DNA of 64,000 nucleotides from Labia minor (taxonomy: Eukaryota; Arthropoda; Insecta; Dermaptera; Spongiphoridae): contig OY720350.1 of the NCBI GenBank assembly GCA_963082975.1, positions 36,066,660-36,130,659 of the forward strand, given 5' to 3'. The notes beneath the pieces are model-generated. The model was not told the DNA's origin. It saw nothing but the letters and a program-made list of their open reading frames with translations, and did not search any database. Within the stretch, counting starts at the first letter, position 1, and the number at the start of each line of letters is the position of its first letter. The translations under genes were made by a program, and so were the position numbers. This document shows, piece by piece, positions 33,759-44,884 of this stretch.

Positions 33759-36360
33759 ATGTATACGAACAGAAGTACAAATTTACAAAACTTGTTGAGG
33801 ATCTCAGGATCCCAAACACAATCGGACGTAAATGGATTATCCAACAATATTCAAGAACAAACATCGCATTGAACCTTAATGAATGAATAAAATGAAAGAT
33901 ATTTTTTATTCACATAATAATGTATTTTTGTAATTGAAATTGTATTTTCTTTTTTCCTGTTACAAACTGTATTATTTTTGTTTTCTAACATTCTTGTTTT
34001 TTTATTATAATATTTATTTCATTATTATATTATTTAATTATATTTATAAGTATGTAATTGGAATCGTATGTTTTTTTTTTTAAGAATTGTAAAATGTTGT
34101 CAATAAAAAGTACTTTTTTCTATAATCTTTTAATAATATTTAGACTTGTATATGATATATAAGCACTATGTAAGTTACATTTGTATGTGCGGCCCGCATA
34201 AAAAAAATTATTTTGAAAATGGCCCGCCATCCGAAAAAGGTTGCAGACCCCTGATGTAGATGAACAAGATAAAAATACAGTGTAAAGATAAATGAAATCG
34301 TAACTTCTTCTTTTCTTGAATACTTCTGGCGATGTACAAAAGACTGAATAAACTCTTAACTATAAACTGTGGACTGTAAACTGATAAACTTAAAGAGATA
34401 TTTATCATTAACTGTAACATCATTCGTTCATTGTAAATATATTTTTAGAATTATAAATATGAACACAGATCGGACTTCAGAGACTTTCCTTCCTTTTCAC
34501 TATTAATAAACCAACAGGCTATCTTAACGACATTCCTATCAGTTTAATTTATTAGAATACCTTAAAAAAAGTCATTTGTATTAATTTATTAATTTGAAAT
34601 GAAATTTTTACAAGAAATTAAACAAAACCAAGTGAGAGATTTTTTAATGAATGAAATAATAATATAAATAAATAAAAATAGTATTTTTTTAATTTATTAC
34701 TCATAAAGAAATTATTTTAAAAATATTAAAAATAAAATATCGATATTTCTAGAAATACCCATTTTCTTCTTATAATACCAAATTATTTCTTAAATGAGTG
34801 ATTGTAAAATAATTGAACTATTATTTAACTAATAGTAGTTAAAAATAAATAATTCAGGTTTCAAAGTACCTCAAATTATCAAATATTATATCAGGCTATC
34901 AGAAAATTTCTTCAAATTTTTGTAAAATGAGAATAAGAGCCCGTGTCAATCAATGTGCTAGAAATGCCAACTGTATTGTTTGTGAATACAGTTGATAAGG
35001 CAAGCACTTTAAGCGAGACCGACCACGGACCACCCTCGATTCTTCCTTCGCTTCTCATTCTTTATAAACCATCAAGCTATCCAATCAAGATTTCTATCAA
35101 TTAAATCTTTGATTCATCATTAATAAAAAATTATACTCTCTCTATATGACAATTATATTAATGAATAAATAAGATTTAGAATTTTTACAAGATATTAAAT
35201 AAAATCAATTGGAAAATTATTTAATTGTTTTAATAATAAATAAAAAATATTATTTTTTTTATTTTATATTTAAATATTGATTCTTCTACTTTGAAAAGAA
35301 ATATAATTGAAATTTATATAAATTCCCATTTTGTTATAATATATTATTTATTAAATGAGTAAAATTCTAATTTAAACCTACTTTCTATAAAATGTTAAGT
35401 TTTCTTTTATTTTTTCGACAATTTCTTAATTTTTGTATTTTATTTATCTATGAAATAATTTGCAAATATACTTATCTTGAGCCACTTCAATTTCAACAAT
35501 TTTCTATCTTCTTCCTCCCTTCTCACTACGCTTTTATTATTTAATTTTTAATCAATATATCTATATATATATAAGGCAATGTCTGTGTGTCTGTGTGTGT
35601 GTGTCTGTCAAATACTCAAAAACTACCCGTCCGATTACGGTGAAACTTTCAGGGATTGTTGTGGGCATCCCAGGGAATGTTTTAGTGTAGTTAAATCCAA
35701 AATTAATTTATCCAAAATTAATTTAATTAGTAATATTTTGGTAAAAGTCTGTAGCGTCACCAAACTATCGACAGATGGCGCTACATAAAAACTTAAACAT
35801 TCAAATATTTTTAATTTTTTTTAAACTGTCAAAAATAACATATCCATAATAACAGTTGTAATAAAAATATAAATATAAATCACAATGTAAGTAAAATATT
35901 GAATCGTTTTATTTATACTGTTTCAATTATTGTTTGAATATATATTAATTTATATATAGATTTATTAAGTATAATAATTCCATTTACTTCAAATTTTTTT
36001 AATTTTTATTTAAAAGTATATTCAGCATTGAAATTGCCATTAAATATGCAGCTATTTGGAACTCCAACATGTAATATTAGCAAATATTCTGGGATGAGAA
36101 AAATACTAAGATCATGTCATGTCCTATTAAAAATTTTGAATTTTATTTTGAATCATACAATGGTAATGAAATATTGTAGGTAGACTTTTGAGACAAACAA
36201 TAAAAATCTCTATAAAATAAGAGAATATACTTATTCCGAAAACTGTTAATTAAAATGTAATAACTATTAACAATTAATAAAGTAGAAATAATTTTCGAAC
36301 AAATAAAAATGTAATAATTATTAACAAAAAAAATAAAAAATAAAAATAAATTATTAACAA

Positions 36361-36674
36361 AATAAGTTGACCTGTGGCCAGGTCCGAACCGACCGACGGT
36401 TTGAAGTAAATTAATTTCCAGCTACAGAAACAATTTCAAATAATTTTAATATATCTATTAATGTAATAAAAAAACAGATATGGGCATAACATAAATATTT
36501 TTAATTTTATTTTATTTGTAATATATATGTAAGACCAGGCTGTGACGTCATGAATGGCTGGGTGACGTCATATAATTTTAAATTAAGAAATATTCGTGGA
36601 GATATGTAAAAATCTCCACATGTGAAATTTGGTGTGAAAACAATACCTCCCTTACTATCGTCGGTCGGTAAAAA
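36361..36674 (-). mobile_element. HL-B copy 6, internal deletion, nested in H3
   Basis: Both ends are intact (AATAAGTTGACCTGTGGC and GTCGGTCGGTAAAAA). The body jumps from TTTTAAATTAAGAAA to TATTCGTGGAGATATG, losing about 320 bp including the microsatellite. Confidence 0.9.
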
Positions 36675-36928
36675 ATAAAAATAAAAATGTAATAATAAAA
36701 ATAAAATTTCAATTATATTAATTTAATAAATTATTATTAATATTATTATTATTATTTTCACGTATTAAACGGTATATTATTATTATTTGTAATAATTTCA
36801 ATAAAAATAAATAAAACCAAAAAAAAGTGCAATTAAAACTAAAATTTCAATTATATTCATTTAATACATTATTATTATTATTAAGTGTTCAGTTATCATA
36901 TACGTAGTATGTATACAGAAACACATGC
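36675..36928. other. AT-rich interior of H3
   Basis: Low-complexity ATT-rich sequence. No coding sequence. Confidence 0.35.
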
Positions 36929-36956
36929 AAAAGCGAAGCTTTTCCGGGTCTGCTAT
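36929..36956 (+). other. Internal Helitron-like terminator in H3
   Basis: Hairpin AAAAGC-GAA-GCTTTT is followed by CCGGGTCTG and CTAT. This resembles a Helitron 3' end in which CTAG became CTAT. It lies 500 bp before the real end of H3. Confidence 0.5.
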
Positions 36957-37059
36957 TATTATAATAGGCGTTTACTTCGTCATTATTATTAAACATTCGT
37001 TTTAATCGTTATCATGTTTTATACATATATATGTAAAATAAAGAGCCACAAATATTGGG

Positions 37060-37215
37060 AAACATCCGGTGGAAGACCAAAGATCAAGGTGGGTGGACAA
37101 TGAAGGAAAGGACATGGGAGAGATGGGACAGGGTAGGATTTGGTTGTAGCTCAGGATAGGGACTCTTAGAGAAAAGTGGATGCTGCGGCTAAGAACTTTC
37201 GAAAACTGTAGAGAC
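37060..37215 (+). pseudogene. LINE RT C-terminal tail in H3
   Basis: Matches the HP..RPKIKVGGQ/GRPRSRWVDN tail of the RT. The SGGRPKIKVGGQ-like frame is preserved in part. Decayed. Confidence 0.6.
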
Positions 37216-37494
37216 ACAGTTTTAGATAAATATAACATATACAATAATAATATATAATTAATTTACTGATTAAATTAAAATATATTTTCCAAGAAAACAA
37301 ATATATGTCTTATCTACTTATACTGATTGAAACAAAATGGATGAAAACCTTTTACATACAGACTTTTTCAACCAAATACTATGTATCACTCGGGGGTACA
37401 GGGGGCGGTGCTCCCGTCTAGGTGTGAAGAGCGCCTGGAAGGCGCTCGGAGCAGCTAGTAGATAATATAAGTATATATATATATATACTAGCTG

Positions 37495-38035
37495 CTCCCC
37501 TGTACCCCCCCGAGTGTCCCTATTCTGAGCTATAACTCCTATCCTGTCCCATCTCTCTCACGTTCCTTCCTACATTGCCCACCCTGTTCACAATTGGTCT
37601 TCCAAACGGACGTTTTCCAATCAAACTCCCCACCAATATATTTTTCCTCTCCCATTCAAGCCATGTGCCCTGCCGATCCCAGCCTTCTCGCTTTTATAAC
37701 CCTAACTATATCTAGAGATGAATAGAGGTCATGCAATTCCTTGTTATGCAGTCTCCGCCATTCCCCGGTGTCCTCATCTTTCTTTGGCCAATAAATGCGG
37801 GGAAGAATCCTATTCTCAAATACTCTGAATCTACTCTCATCTCCCAGGGTTATAGACCATGCCTCCCACCCATATAATACAATTAATAATTTAATAATTT
37901 TGATCCCCTTTGATAATAATTTCCCGATTGCAACCTCGATCTAAATTCTTTGCAAATATTATTCTCTCTGATACTAATTATCAAATTAATTAATTTCAAA
38001 CCCCATCACTTTTCCTGCCTGGATTAATTTTTTTT
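37495..38035 (-). pseudogene. LINE RT fragment in H4
   Basis: Minus-strand frames include EAWSITLGDESRFRVFENR, ILPRIYWPKKDEDTG, then REGWDRQGTWLEWE. An upstream part (near 38000) reads AGKVMGFEIN, the block after YADD. Frameshifts and stops are present. Confidence 0.7.
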
Positions 38036-38795
38036 TATGCTACTTTAAATGTTATTAATTTATTTAAAAAAAAACAAAGTAAACAAAATAAAAATAAAAT
38101 ATAAAGAAATTAGCATAACAGTAAACTACTATAAAATAAATAATATTAAAAAATATATATTAAAATCTTACGTGAAAATCCAATTATGAGATCAAATTTT
38201 CTTAATTAAATGATTTACTCACATAATCTTAAAAATTAATAGTATTAAATTATAGCCGTAATGTGAATGTTTTCAAAGTTTAAAAGGCCAATAAGATCAA
38301 TTAAGATATTGTAAATATCAATATATATATAAAAATATTTTTATCTGCACATTGCTAAAAATTTAAATTTTTTTGCGTATATTCGCGTTTCATGTCCTCT
38401 AGAATCCAAAAGTGACTTTAGAATTTTTCATTTCTGTTCTTAGACTATAAATTTTATTAATATCTAATCAATAACCGCAGAAATTAAATTTTTAAAAATT
38501 TGATATAAACATGTCATTTAGCAGCGCAAAGAATAGAATAAAAAAGATGTTTTTAATATTTATATTTTTATTTTTATTTTTCTAATATTTACAATATTTC
38601 AATTAATTATATAGTTTTTTATATATGTTTATTTATGCACAAAAAATTAATTGACATAATTAATAATTTAATAAAATAAAATTTAATAATAAAATTTAAT
38701 TTAATAAAATAAAATAATTTAATAAAATATTAAAATAATAAAAATTAATAAATTTGTAAAAAAAATATATAATACTTAAAAAAAATATGTACCTT
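38036..38795. other. AT-rich interior of H4
   Basis: Low-complexity AT-rich DNA. No coding sequence or other repeat recognised. Confidence 0.35.
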
Positions 38796-38799
38796 TGCG

Positions 38800-38870
38800 A
38801 GTTTCGAACTGTGGGTGCAAAGTCATAAGATAACGCCCTAGCCCGCCCACCTATGAACAATTCCTGTTGG
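38800..38870 (-). repeat. tRNA-like piece inside H4
   Basis: On the minus strand GGTGGGCGGGCTAGGGCG resembles an A-box region and CAGTTCGAAACTCG a B box, about 35 nt apart. The anticodon arm is not convincing. It may be captured tRNA or SINE sequence. Confidence 0.35.
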
Positions 38871-39330
38871 CAAGTTCCCTATTAGAATTTATATAGATGT
38901 CATATTATCGCCACCAGCGCCTCTATGATCTAGCATTGTAACTAAACTATTTTTACTTAATTAGCACCTCCTGGACACACCTTACCAATTAGCGGTTTTA
39001 TAAAGGAAGTCTGACATGCCATGAGACCTACTGAATATACATAAAAAATTTCATAAGAATCGGTCCAGCCGTTTCGGAGGAGTATTTTTTCAAAGTTTTG
39101 TGACACGAGAATTTTATATATAAGATTTATCAACTCGAAATTTCTGCCTACATTTTAATTGTAAAATTAGATAAATATAAAAAATAAAATGAGGTTAAAT
39201 TGATAATATAAAGAAATTGAATAAAGGTGTTTGAAATTCCGAATTGATTTTTTAAAGAGATATTTATCATTAACTGTAACTTCATTGTTCATTGCAAATA
39301 TATTTTTAGAATTATAAATATTTGTAAAAT

Positions 39331-39513
39331 AAATTCCTTTTTTTCGTCTCGGAACCTTGATTTTTTCTTCCTACTCATAACAAAATGTTGGTTCAGCATT
39401 AAAAATTGTATCTCACCTTTTCACTCTTATAAATCTCCCAATGAGAGATTTATTATATCTATGGATATATATTTATATTAATATATATAATATATATATA
39501 AAGATAAAGATAA

Positions 39514-39551
<38 letters not shown>

Positions 39552-40590
39552 ATATCATTAACATGCAACGGACAGCGTTCATTCAAATGATGACAAGTAT
39601 GGAAAAAGAAGACCGATGCAATTTTCGGAGCTCTTTTTTCATTTTACTATTCAAGTTTTATTAATGAGATGGCTAATGAAAAAACCCTCTTTCTCACATA
39701 CACTTTCTTTTTCAGGCACTCATTATGATTATTATTATGATTATGGGGCTTTCTCGTAAAAGACCAGGTTGCCCATTAGATTCTCTTCTCAGTACTTTTT
39801 TTTCTTTTTTTTTTTTTTTTGTAGAGGGAAAAGAATGATGAATTTTAGCCACTGCAAAGTATCATAGCATGGAGGAAGAAATAATTACAAAAATAAGTAA
39901 TATATGAAAATTAATCTGAATTCAACAAATTGTATATATATATAAAATTGTTAAAATAAAAAAAATATAAATAATACGGTTTAATTGTTATATCCGCTTG
40001 GGAATAGCCAAAAAAATATATTTTATATTTAATAAGCGAGATTTCAAATTTTGTCAAATTAAAATATTATTCATATCTCAATAGATTTCAAAAATTTTAA
40101 TATAAAAGCGTGAAAATGATTAATAAATAATAATCGCATAAATATGCATGTATATAATGAGTGTTAATTCATCCGATTTATTTTTCACCATTATTCTCTG
40201 GTATGATAAAGTTTGATGGAGGGTAGATAATTTTATTTATTTATCATTTTTTTATTAAATTATGATGTTGCTTTAGTACTCCACCCTGGTTTCTTTAAAA
40301 GTGGTGGAAAGAAGAGATTGTGATGAATAGGACATGATAAAAGTATTTCAAGTGTTTTATATATAATTCTTTTTTATTTATTTATATTTTTTGTATTATT
40401 CAATTATGTCATATACTAGTATATGTTACATAATTAAATAAATTATATATACTTATATATATTTCCTTATTTTCTTTAATATTAAAAAAAAAAATTATTT
40501 TTCATTAAAATATGAAAAATGAATTAATTGAAAGAAGATTCAAGTGATTGTGGTTTACTATAAAAAAATAGTTAATAGGCAACTATCGGC
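39331..40590. other. AT-rich unassigned stretch
   Basis: Contains TA microsatellites at 39470-39548 and T runs near 39800. No coding or known repeat sequence. Confidence 0.4.
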
Positions 40591-40599
40591 TGATTCGGG

Positions 40600-40900
40600 T
40601 CGAAATTTGAACCAGCTTGTTTGAAATCGATGAATTGAGAAACGAATTGCTCCCTCATCCGCCGTATTCTCCGGATTTAGCCCCGAGTGACTATTTTTTG
40701 TTCCAAACCTGAAGAAATGGCACGGCGGAAAGAGATTTTTTTGGAAGGGATAAAAAAAATTGAGAGAAGAAACGTTGGACGAAGTGTACGAATTTAGAGC
40801 TCAAAGGGCACTACATTGAAAAATAAAATAATTTTTTATCCAAAAATATGGGTTTCATTCAAAAAGTCACGAATTTATTGACTTGTCCTCGTATATGTAT
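40600..40900 (+). pseudogene. Mariner transposase C-terminal remnant
   Basis: KIDELRNELLPHPPYSPDLA then PSDYFLF holds the third catalytic Asp in intact form. After a frameshift the tail ends KGHYIEK before a stop. The family end CTTGTCCTCGTATA follows. The front of the gene is missing. It differs in sequence from the mariners at 18712 and 62000. Confidence 0.8.
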
Positions 40901-41803
40901 TTTTAAACTTTATATCCAAAACAATATTTTATATTTTTATTATCTATAGTTCCATATTTTTGAGAGAACGCTATGCCTTTTGCATTATTTGCATTATATG
41001 CATTATATGAATCTGATCAAATTTATTCATAACACATATATTTAGTAGCTGAATAATTATTATTTATTTGAAATAATACAAATCAGCACTTAATGCAATA
41101 TTTTTTATGGTTTATTAAAAAATGTTAACAAATAATAATACATAAAATAATAATATTCCTCCATGTATATTATACAAGTTAACATTTTTGTTGATTATTG
41201 AATTTTTTCCTATTCTCTTGCCGCCATTGTAGCATCGATTGATTGTACTCCGTTATTAGTCCAGAAATTGGAGGGCATTCTTCATCGTTTCATCGTTGCT
41301 TGGAATCTGCAACATTTAGTAAACGTCTCTCTTGAGGGCAGCAACACAAAGATCTATGATCCACCCTCCTCAGGAAAAAGACTTTTTTATCCCTTTTTAT
41401 TTAGGAATTTGTTTCTTTTTTTTTATTTTTATTACACTTCCCTGTTTTTTTTTTTTCTTTTCTTTTCTTTTTCTTTTTTGCTTTCACACCAACTCTGGCT
41501 ATTTCAACTAAGCCAAACGCAATGTATGTGTTTTATTTTGGAGCTCGTTTTGCTCTTAGTGGTATGTCTATCTCTGCAGACTAGTGGAAAGAAAATCATT
41601 TTGGCTTTAGAAAATGGGACGTCCAAATGAATTCAGGTCACAAATAAATATATTACCCGGGCTCAAATGGATATAAATCGAAATTAAAAAAAAGACAGGT
41701 GAAAAATTGTAAATATAGTTTACAAAGAAAAGACAAAAAAAAAATACAATTTCTAATAAAAGATAATATTTTTGTGTAAACCAATTTTATTATTATTACT
41801 TTT
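40901..41803. other. Unassigned stretch with a Phe-rich frame
   Basis: A 120-codon frame at 41268-41630 (+) is dominated by poly-T-encoded Phe and has no motif. It may be chance. GC is slightly raised near 41260-41370 and 41480-41620. Confidence 0.3.
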
Positions 41804-42409
41804 TGTTAAAGCCTCTCCCTGATTTAGATTTATTTATTTTAATATCAATTTATTTTTATATAATTTTTATAAGTTTTTTTCTTTTATACATATTTTTTTT
41901 GTATATTTATATTCACATACGTGGTCGGTCTGTTCAAGATCTGTTTTGACTCTATGAAGGGGTCACATGACCCCTTACAGTCAATCAACTTGCTCCCTTT
42001 TGTTGATGGTCTTCTGCAAAGAGCTTCGGAGAGGCGTTCTCTGCACTTGCTTTTTAGACTTCTTGTAATGAACTTGCTTTTTGGACTTTGATATCGTTGA
42101 CACGCTTTTGGCTTTTGGCTGTGAATTCGCCATTTTTTTGTTAACCACGTGCTTGGTAAACTGTGTTGAGTTATTATTTCTTTTTATTTTTATATTTAAT
42201 TTCATTTTATTTTTACTTTATATTAATTTTCTTTTCATTAAATATTATAACGTGGCAACGAACATTTTTCTTTTATTTATAAAAAAGTGAACCTAATCTT
42301 TCCTTTGCAGGTCCATATGTTAGCATCGGATATTTTGATTAATTTAATTTGTTATTATTTCTTTCCGATTTTGGTTCTCCAAGGCGAATCGCCTAAGCAC
42401 TAATAGTCA
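41804..42409. repeat. LTR-like repeat, copy 2
   Basis: Begins TGTTAAAGCCTCTCCCTG and ends GCACTAATAGTCA as in copy 1 (14021-14686). It is shorter because of internal deletions (for example around 42140-42200). The AGGCGAATCGCCT palindrome is conserved. Confidence 0.5.
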
Positions 42410-43639
42410 TTGGTTCTGTTAGTTTTTAGTCCATGAACATTAAACTAGCAGTGACAATTTAGATAAATAAATAATTGCAAATAAAATAAAATACAATTAA
42501 AAATATACAAAAAAATAATAAAATCAAAGCCCTAAAGAGGGTTGAGATATGGGACCAAAACGTCAACATTTCTTTTTAAAAAACGAAATTATTTCATTTG
42601 TTTGTTTTTTGAATTTTTAATGGTTAAATTACAAAAGTTTCATTATAATAGATATTAAATATATATAAATATTATATCAATGTTACTGTTAAATTAATTT
42701 TTATTTTTTTCATTAAATTGTTTAAAAACAATATATATATATATATCATTTAATCATTTATTTCAATTGTGAGATATAAATAGATTATTAAAATGAAATA
42801 AAAACTAATGGTAATTGAATCATGTCAATTAAATGTTAATGTTTATAATTTCACATTGATCATAATTATGGTTATTTAAGTCATGAATTTGAACCATTAA
42901 ATAAAAAGTGAAAATCAATATTCTAAGAGGATGGTTTCCGAAGCAAGAGTGAAAGGTTGTGAGTTGTTCATTTCGCTCGTTTTTTGTATTGTATTAAAGA
43001 ATGATCGATCTAATTAATCTTCATAAAACTCACGTCATATATATATGGTGAAATCAATCAATTCAACACTGGCAAAAAAATATCAATCATTAAAGCTTTT
43101 ACGTGAAACAAAAACGGAACATAATTCAATTGATTCAGCTTCAATTAGGCAGACCATTCTTTGAAAATCGGGAGACATTAATTATTAATGATTAACAAAC
43201 GTCAAATTAAATATAATAACTGGAATATATCGTTCACTGCCCTTTCATTCAAATTAACACACTTTAAGATAAATAAAAATGGTTTCTTTTAATTATATAC
43301 TTTAAATTCTGTTACAAAATCTCAAATATATTTGAACAATAAATTGATAAAAACAATTTTTTTATATATACATTTTTAATCAAAAAAATAGAAAATAAAA
43401 TATTATTTAAACCTTGAATATTATCCTTCACATATGCCCAAAAAAATAGTAGTGTGGGGCCCATATAATAATATTAAATTCTTTACCTACTACTTATGTT
43501 CACTTATGTACTCATACTTATGTTCACAAATTTTAATAATCCGTATTTTTGAAAAATTCCAAATATTTCTTTTTGATTATTGCAGTGTCATTTACTTTCA
43601 ATATACGTTTCAAATCTCTCAACTAGAAGTGGGTTAAAA
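42410..43639. other. AT-rich unassigned stretch
   Basis: No coding sequence or known repeat recognised. Short frames such as 43434-43637 are AT-biased. Confidence 0.35.
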
Positions 43640-43881
43640 TCCAATTACAAATTTTACACATTACAGACAGACAGAAATGTGAAGTCAATAAAAAGTGTAT
43701 AAAAAATATATAAATCTCGAAACCATAATTCCAAAACTCTGGGAAGTTGGTACCACAGAAACTTACTTCAAAAAGTTCAGCAAACACTAAAATGATTTCG
43801 TTACAAAAAGTAACTGTAGGTACCACAATCAGGTTATAAGGTGTGACCAGTGGTCGATGTAACACAGTTTGAGAACTTCTG
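43640..43881. mobile_element. Possible hAT end fragment
   Basis: ACACAGTTTGAGAACTTCTG at 43862-43881 reads, in reverse complement, as a CAG..TTCTCAAACTG type hAT terminus. A partner end and a target duplication were not found. Confidence 0.35.
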
Positions 43882-44371
43882 CTCTAGACTATATAAGTAT
43901 ATACAGAGGTATTATTTTGAGCAAAAGAATTAGAGAATCAGAATTCTAATCTTATCATTAAATAATAGATCTAGACGAGTTAAAAAGAATTAAAATTTAA
44001 TAAAATAAAAACGCCTAAAGTGGTAAAAAGAAACTTAAGACTTAAAAAAATCTAAAACATCGGAGGAATTTGAAATTATAATAGAAATAATTATTATATG
44101 AAAGGAGATATTTATTCTTTTTAACTTGGAAAATAACAATCTTTAATGATTCTAATTATAAACCTGTATTCCGCATTTGTTAGTTAAATAAAAAATCAAT
44201 ATATTAAAAATAAATGTATTTTCTTATAATAGTAATTGTAATAGTAAAATGAAGCCTAATCAAAGAGAAAGGGAGGAATCTTACTGAATGAAATAAAAAA
44301 AAAAATACTTAATAGTAAGTTAACGGCTTCAGTCGTTGGCCCCCTTAAGCAACTCGATTTAAACCATTTTA
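43882..44371. other. AT-rich unassigned stretch
   Basis: Nothing recognised. Confidence 0.3.
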
Positions 44372-44884
44372 TCAGATACTAACACAAGAGAGATTTAAAA
44401 TGTCATAAACCATTGAACAGGTTGGAAAATGAAAGAAGATAAAAGATTTAAATTCAAGAGTGTGGTGGAATTGAACGAATGAGTTTAGGATGGTGTAGGG
44501 TTGAAGAAAAGGCCAAGTGGTGTCGGAGGGTTTTTGACATGCTTCCTCCCGTTGATGACACAGCATAGGGAATAAATGGGTATGTGACCTCCCCAAGAGA
44601 GCGAAAGAGAAGAAGAGGAATCCGCCTTGCTCATTTCGTTTGAGATTACACCCACGACATAACCATTTTACACTCCCACACTGAAAGATACGCACCTAGA
44701 GAGAGTGCATGGAAGGGTTATAGGGAGGGGGGGTGGAGTCATGTAGCCATGTAGCAACAGAACGACAACGTCTCAAAATCGTACATGAGTAGCAGATTAA
44801 AGTACCCCTTGTGGGTTGCTCTCGTCTGTAACATATTGTCTGCTCCCTCCTAGCCCCCCCAAATCCCCTTCCTAGCTCAAACAA
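44372..44884 (-). other. GC-richer island with one long frame broken by a stop
   Basis: The minus-strand frame is open from 44884 to 44372 except for one TAG at 44696-44698. It gives 62 codons (CYRREQPTRGTLICYSC..) and 107 codons (CRGCNLKRNEQGGFLFF..). No domain is recognised and no other copy is in the window. It might be an exon, a regulatory region, or an old transposon piece. Confidence 0.25.

Larger units (their letters stand above)
32859..34253. mobile_element. hAT element (outer), 1,395 bp with nested hAT
   Basis: Ends CATGGGTCGGCAACCTGCGG and (reverse complement) CAGGGGTCTGCAACC. The 8-bp target duplication ATGTAGAT is at 32851-32858 and 34254-34261. Motif CGGCCCGC is repeated near both ends. 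Without the nested element it is about 640 bp, with no recognisable coding sequence. Confidence 0.9.
31764..34456 (+). repeat. Repeat E, copy 2 (with nested hATs)
   Basis: Starts inside the unit at TTATTCTTAAAGAAATTA and parallels E1 through AATCAATATATATATAT (32748). It is interrupted by the hAT at 32859-34253, then ends with TTATCATTAACTGTAAC and TTAGAATTATAAATAT just before E3. Confidence 0.8.
35560..37458 (+). mobile_element. Helitron H3, inserted in repeat E3
   Basis: 5' end A|TCTATATATATATAAGGC, then a GT-rich tract and TCAAAAACTACCCGTCCGA. 3' end has GAGCGCC-TG-GAAGGCGCTC (hairpin), then CAGCTAG (37452-37458) followed by T. No target duplication, as expected for a Helitron. Repeat E resumes at GATAATATAAG. 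The body contains a nested HL-B, a possible internal terminator at 36929-36956, and LINE RT tail. About 1.9 kb. Confidence 0.7.
37488..39125 (-). mobile_element. Helitron H4, inserted in repeat E3
   Basis: On the minus strand the 5' end is A|TCTTATATATAAAATTCTCG at 39125, a start common to insect Helitrons. It is followed by TACTCCTCCGAAACGGCTGG. The 3' end is GGGGAGCAGCTAG at 37488 followed by T; the GC hairpin is partly deleted. Flanks are TATATATATA and TTTATCAACTCG, contiguous in repeat E1. The interior holds LINE RT (37495-38035) and a tRNA-like piece (38800-38870). Confidence 0.75.
34457..39330 (+). repeat. Repeat E, copy 3 (split by two Helitrons)
   Basis: Continuous from GAACACAGATCGG to 35559, then 37459-37487 and 39126-39330. 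Removing H3 and H4 leaves a sequence that aligns with E1 at 31190-31350. It also carries the unoccupied site of the hAT in E1. Confidence 0.8.

Noticed and set aside
41268-41630. 120-aa Phe-rich membrane-like protein
   Set aside because: The hydrophobic part comes from T runs and TTTC repeats; no other support.
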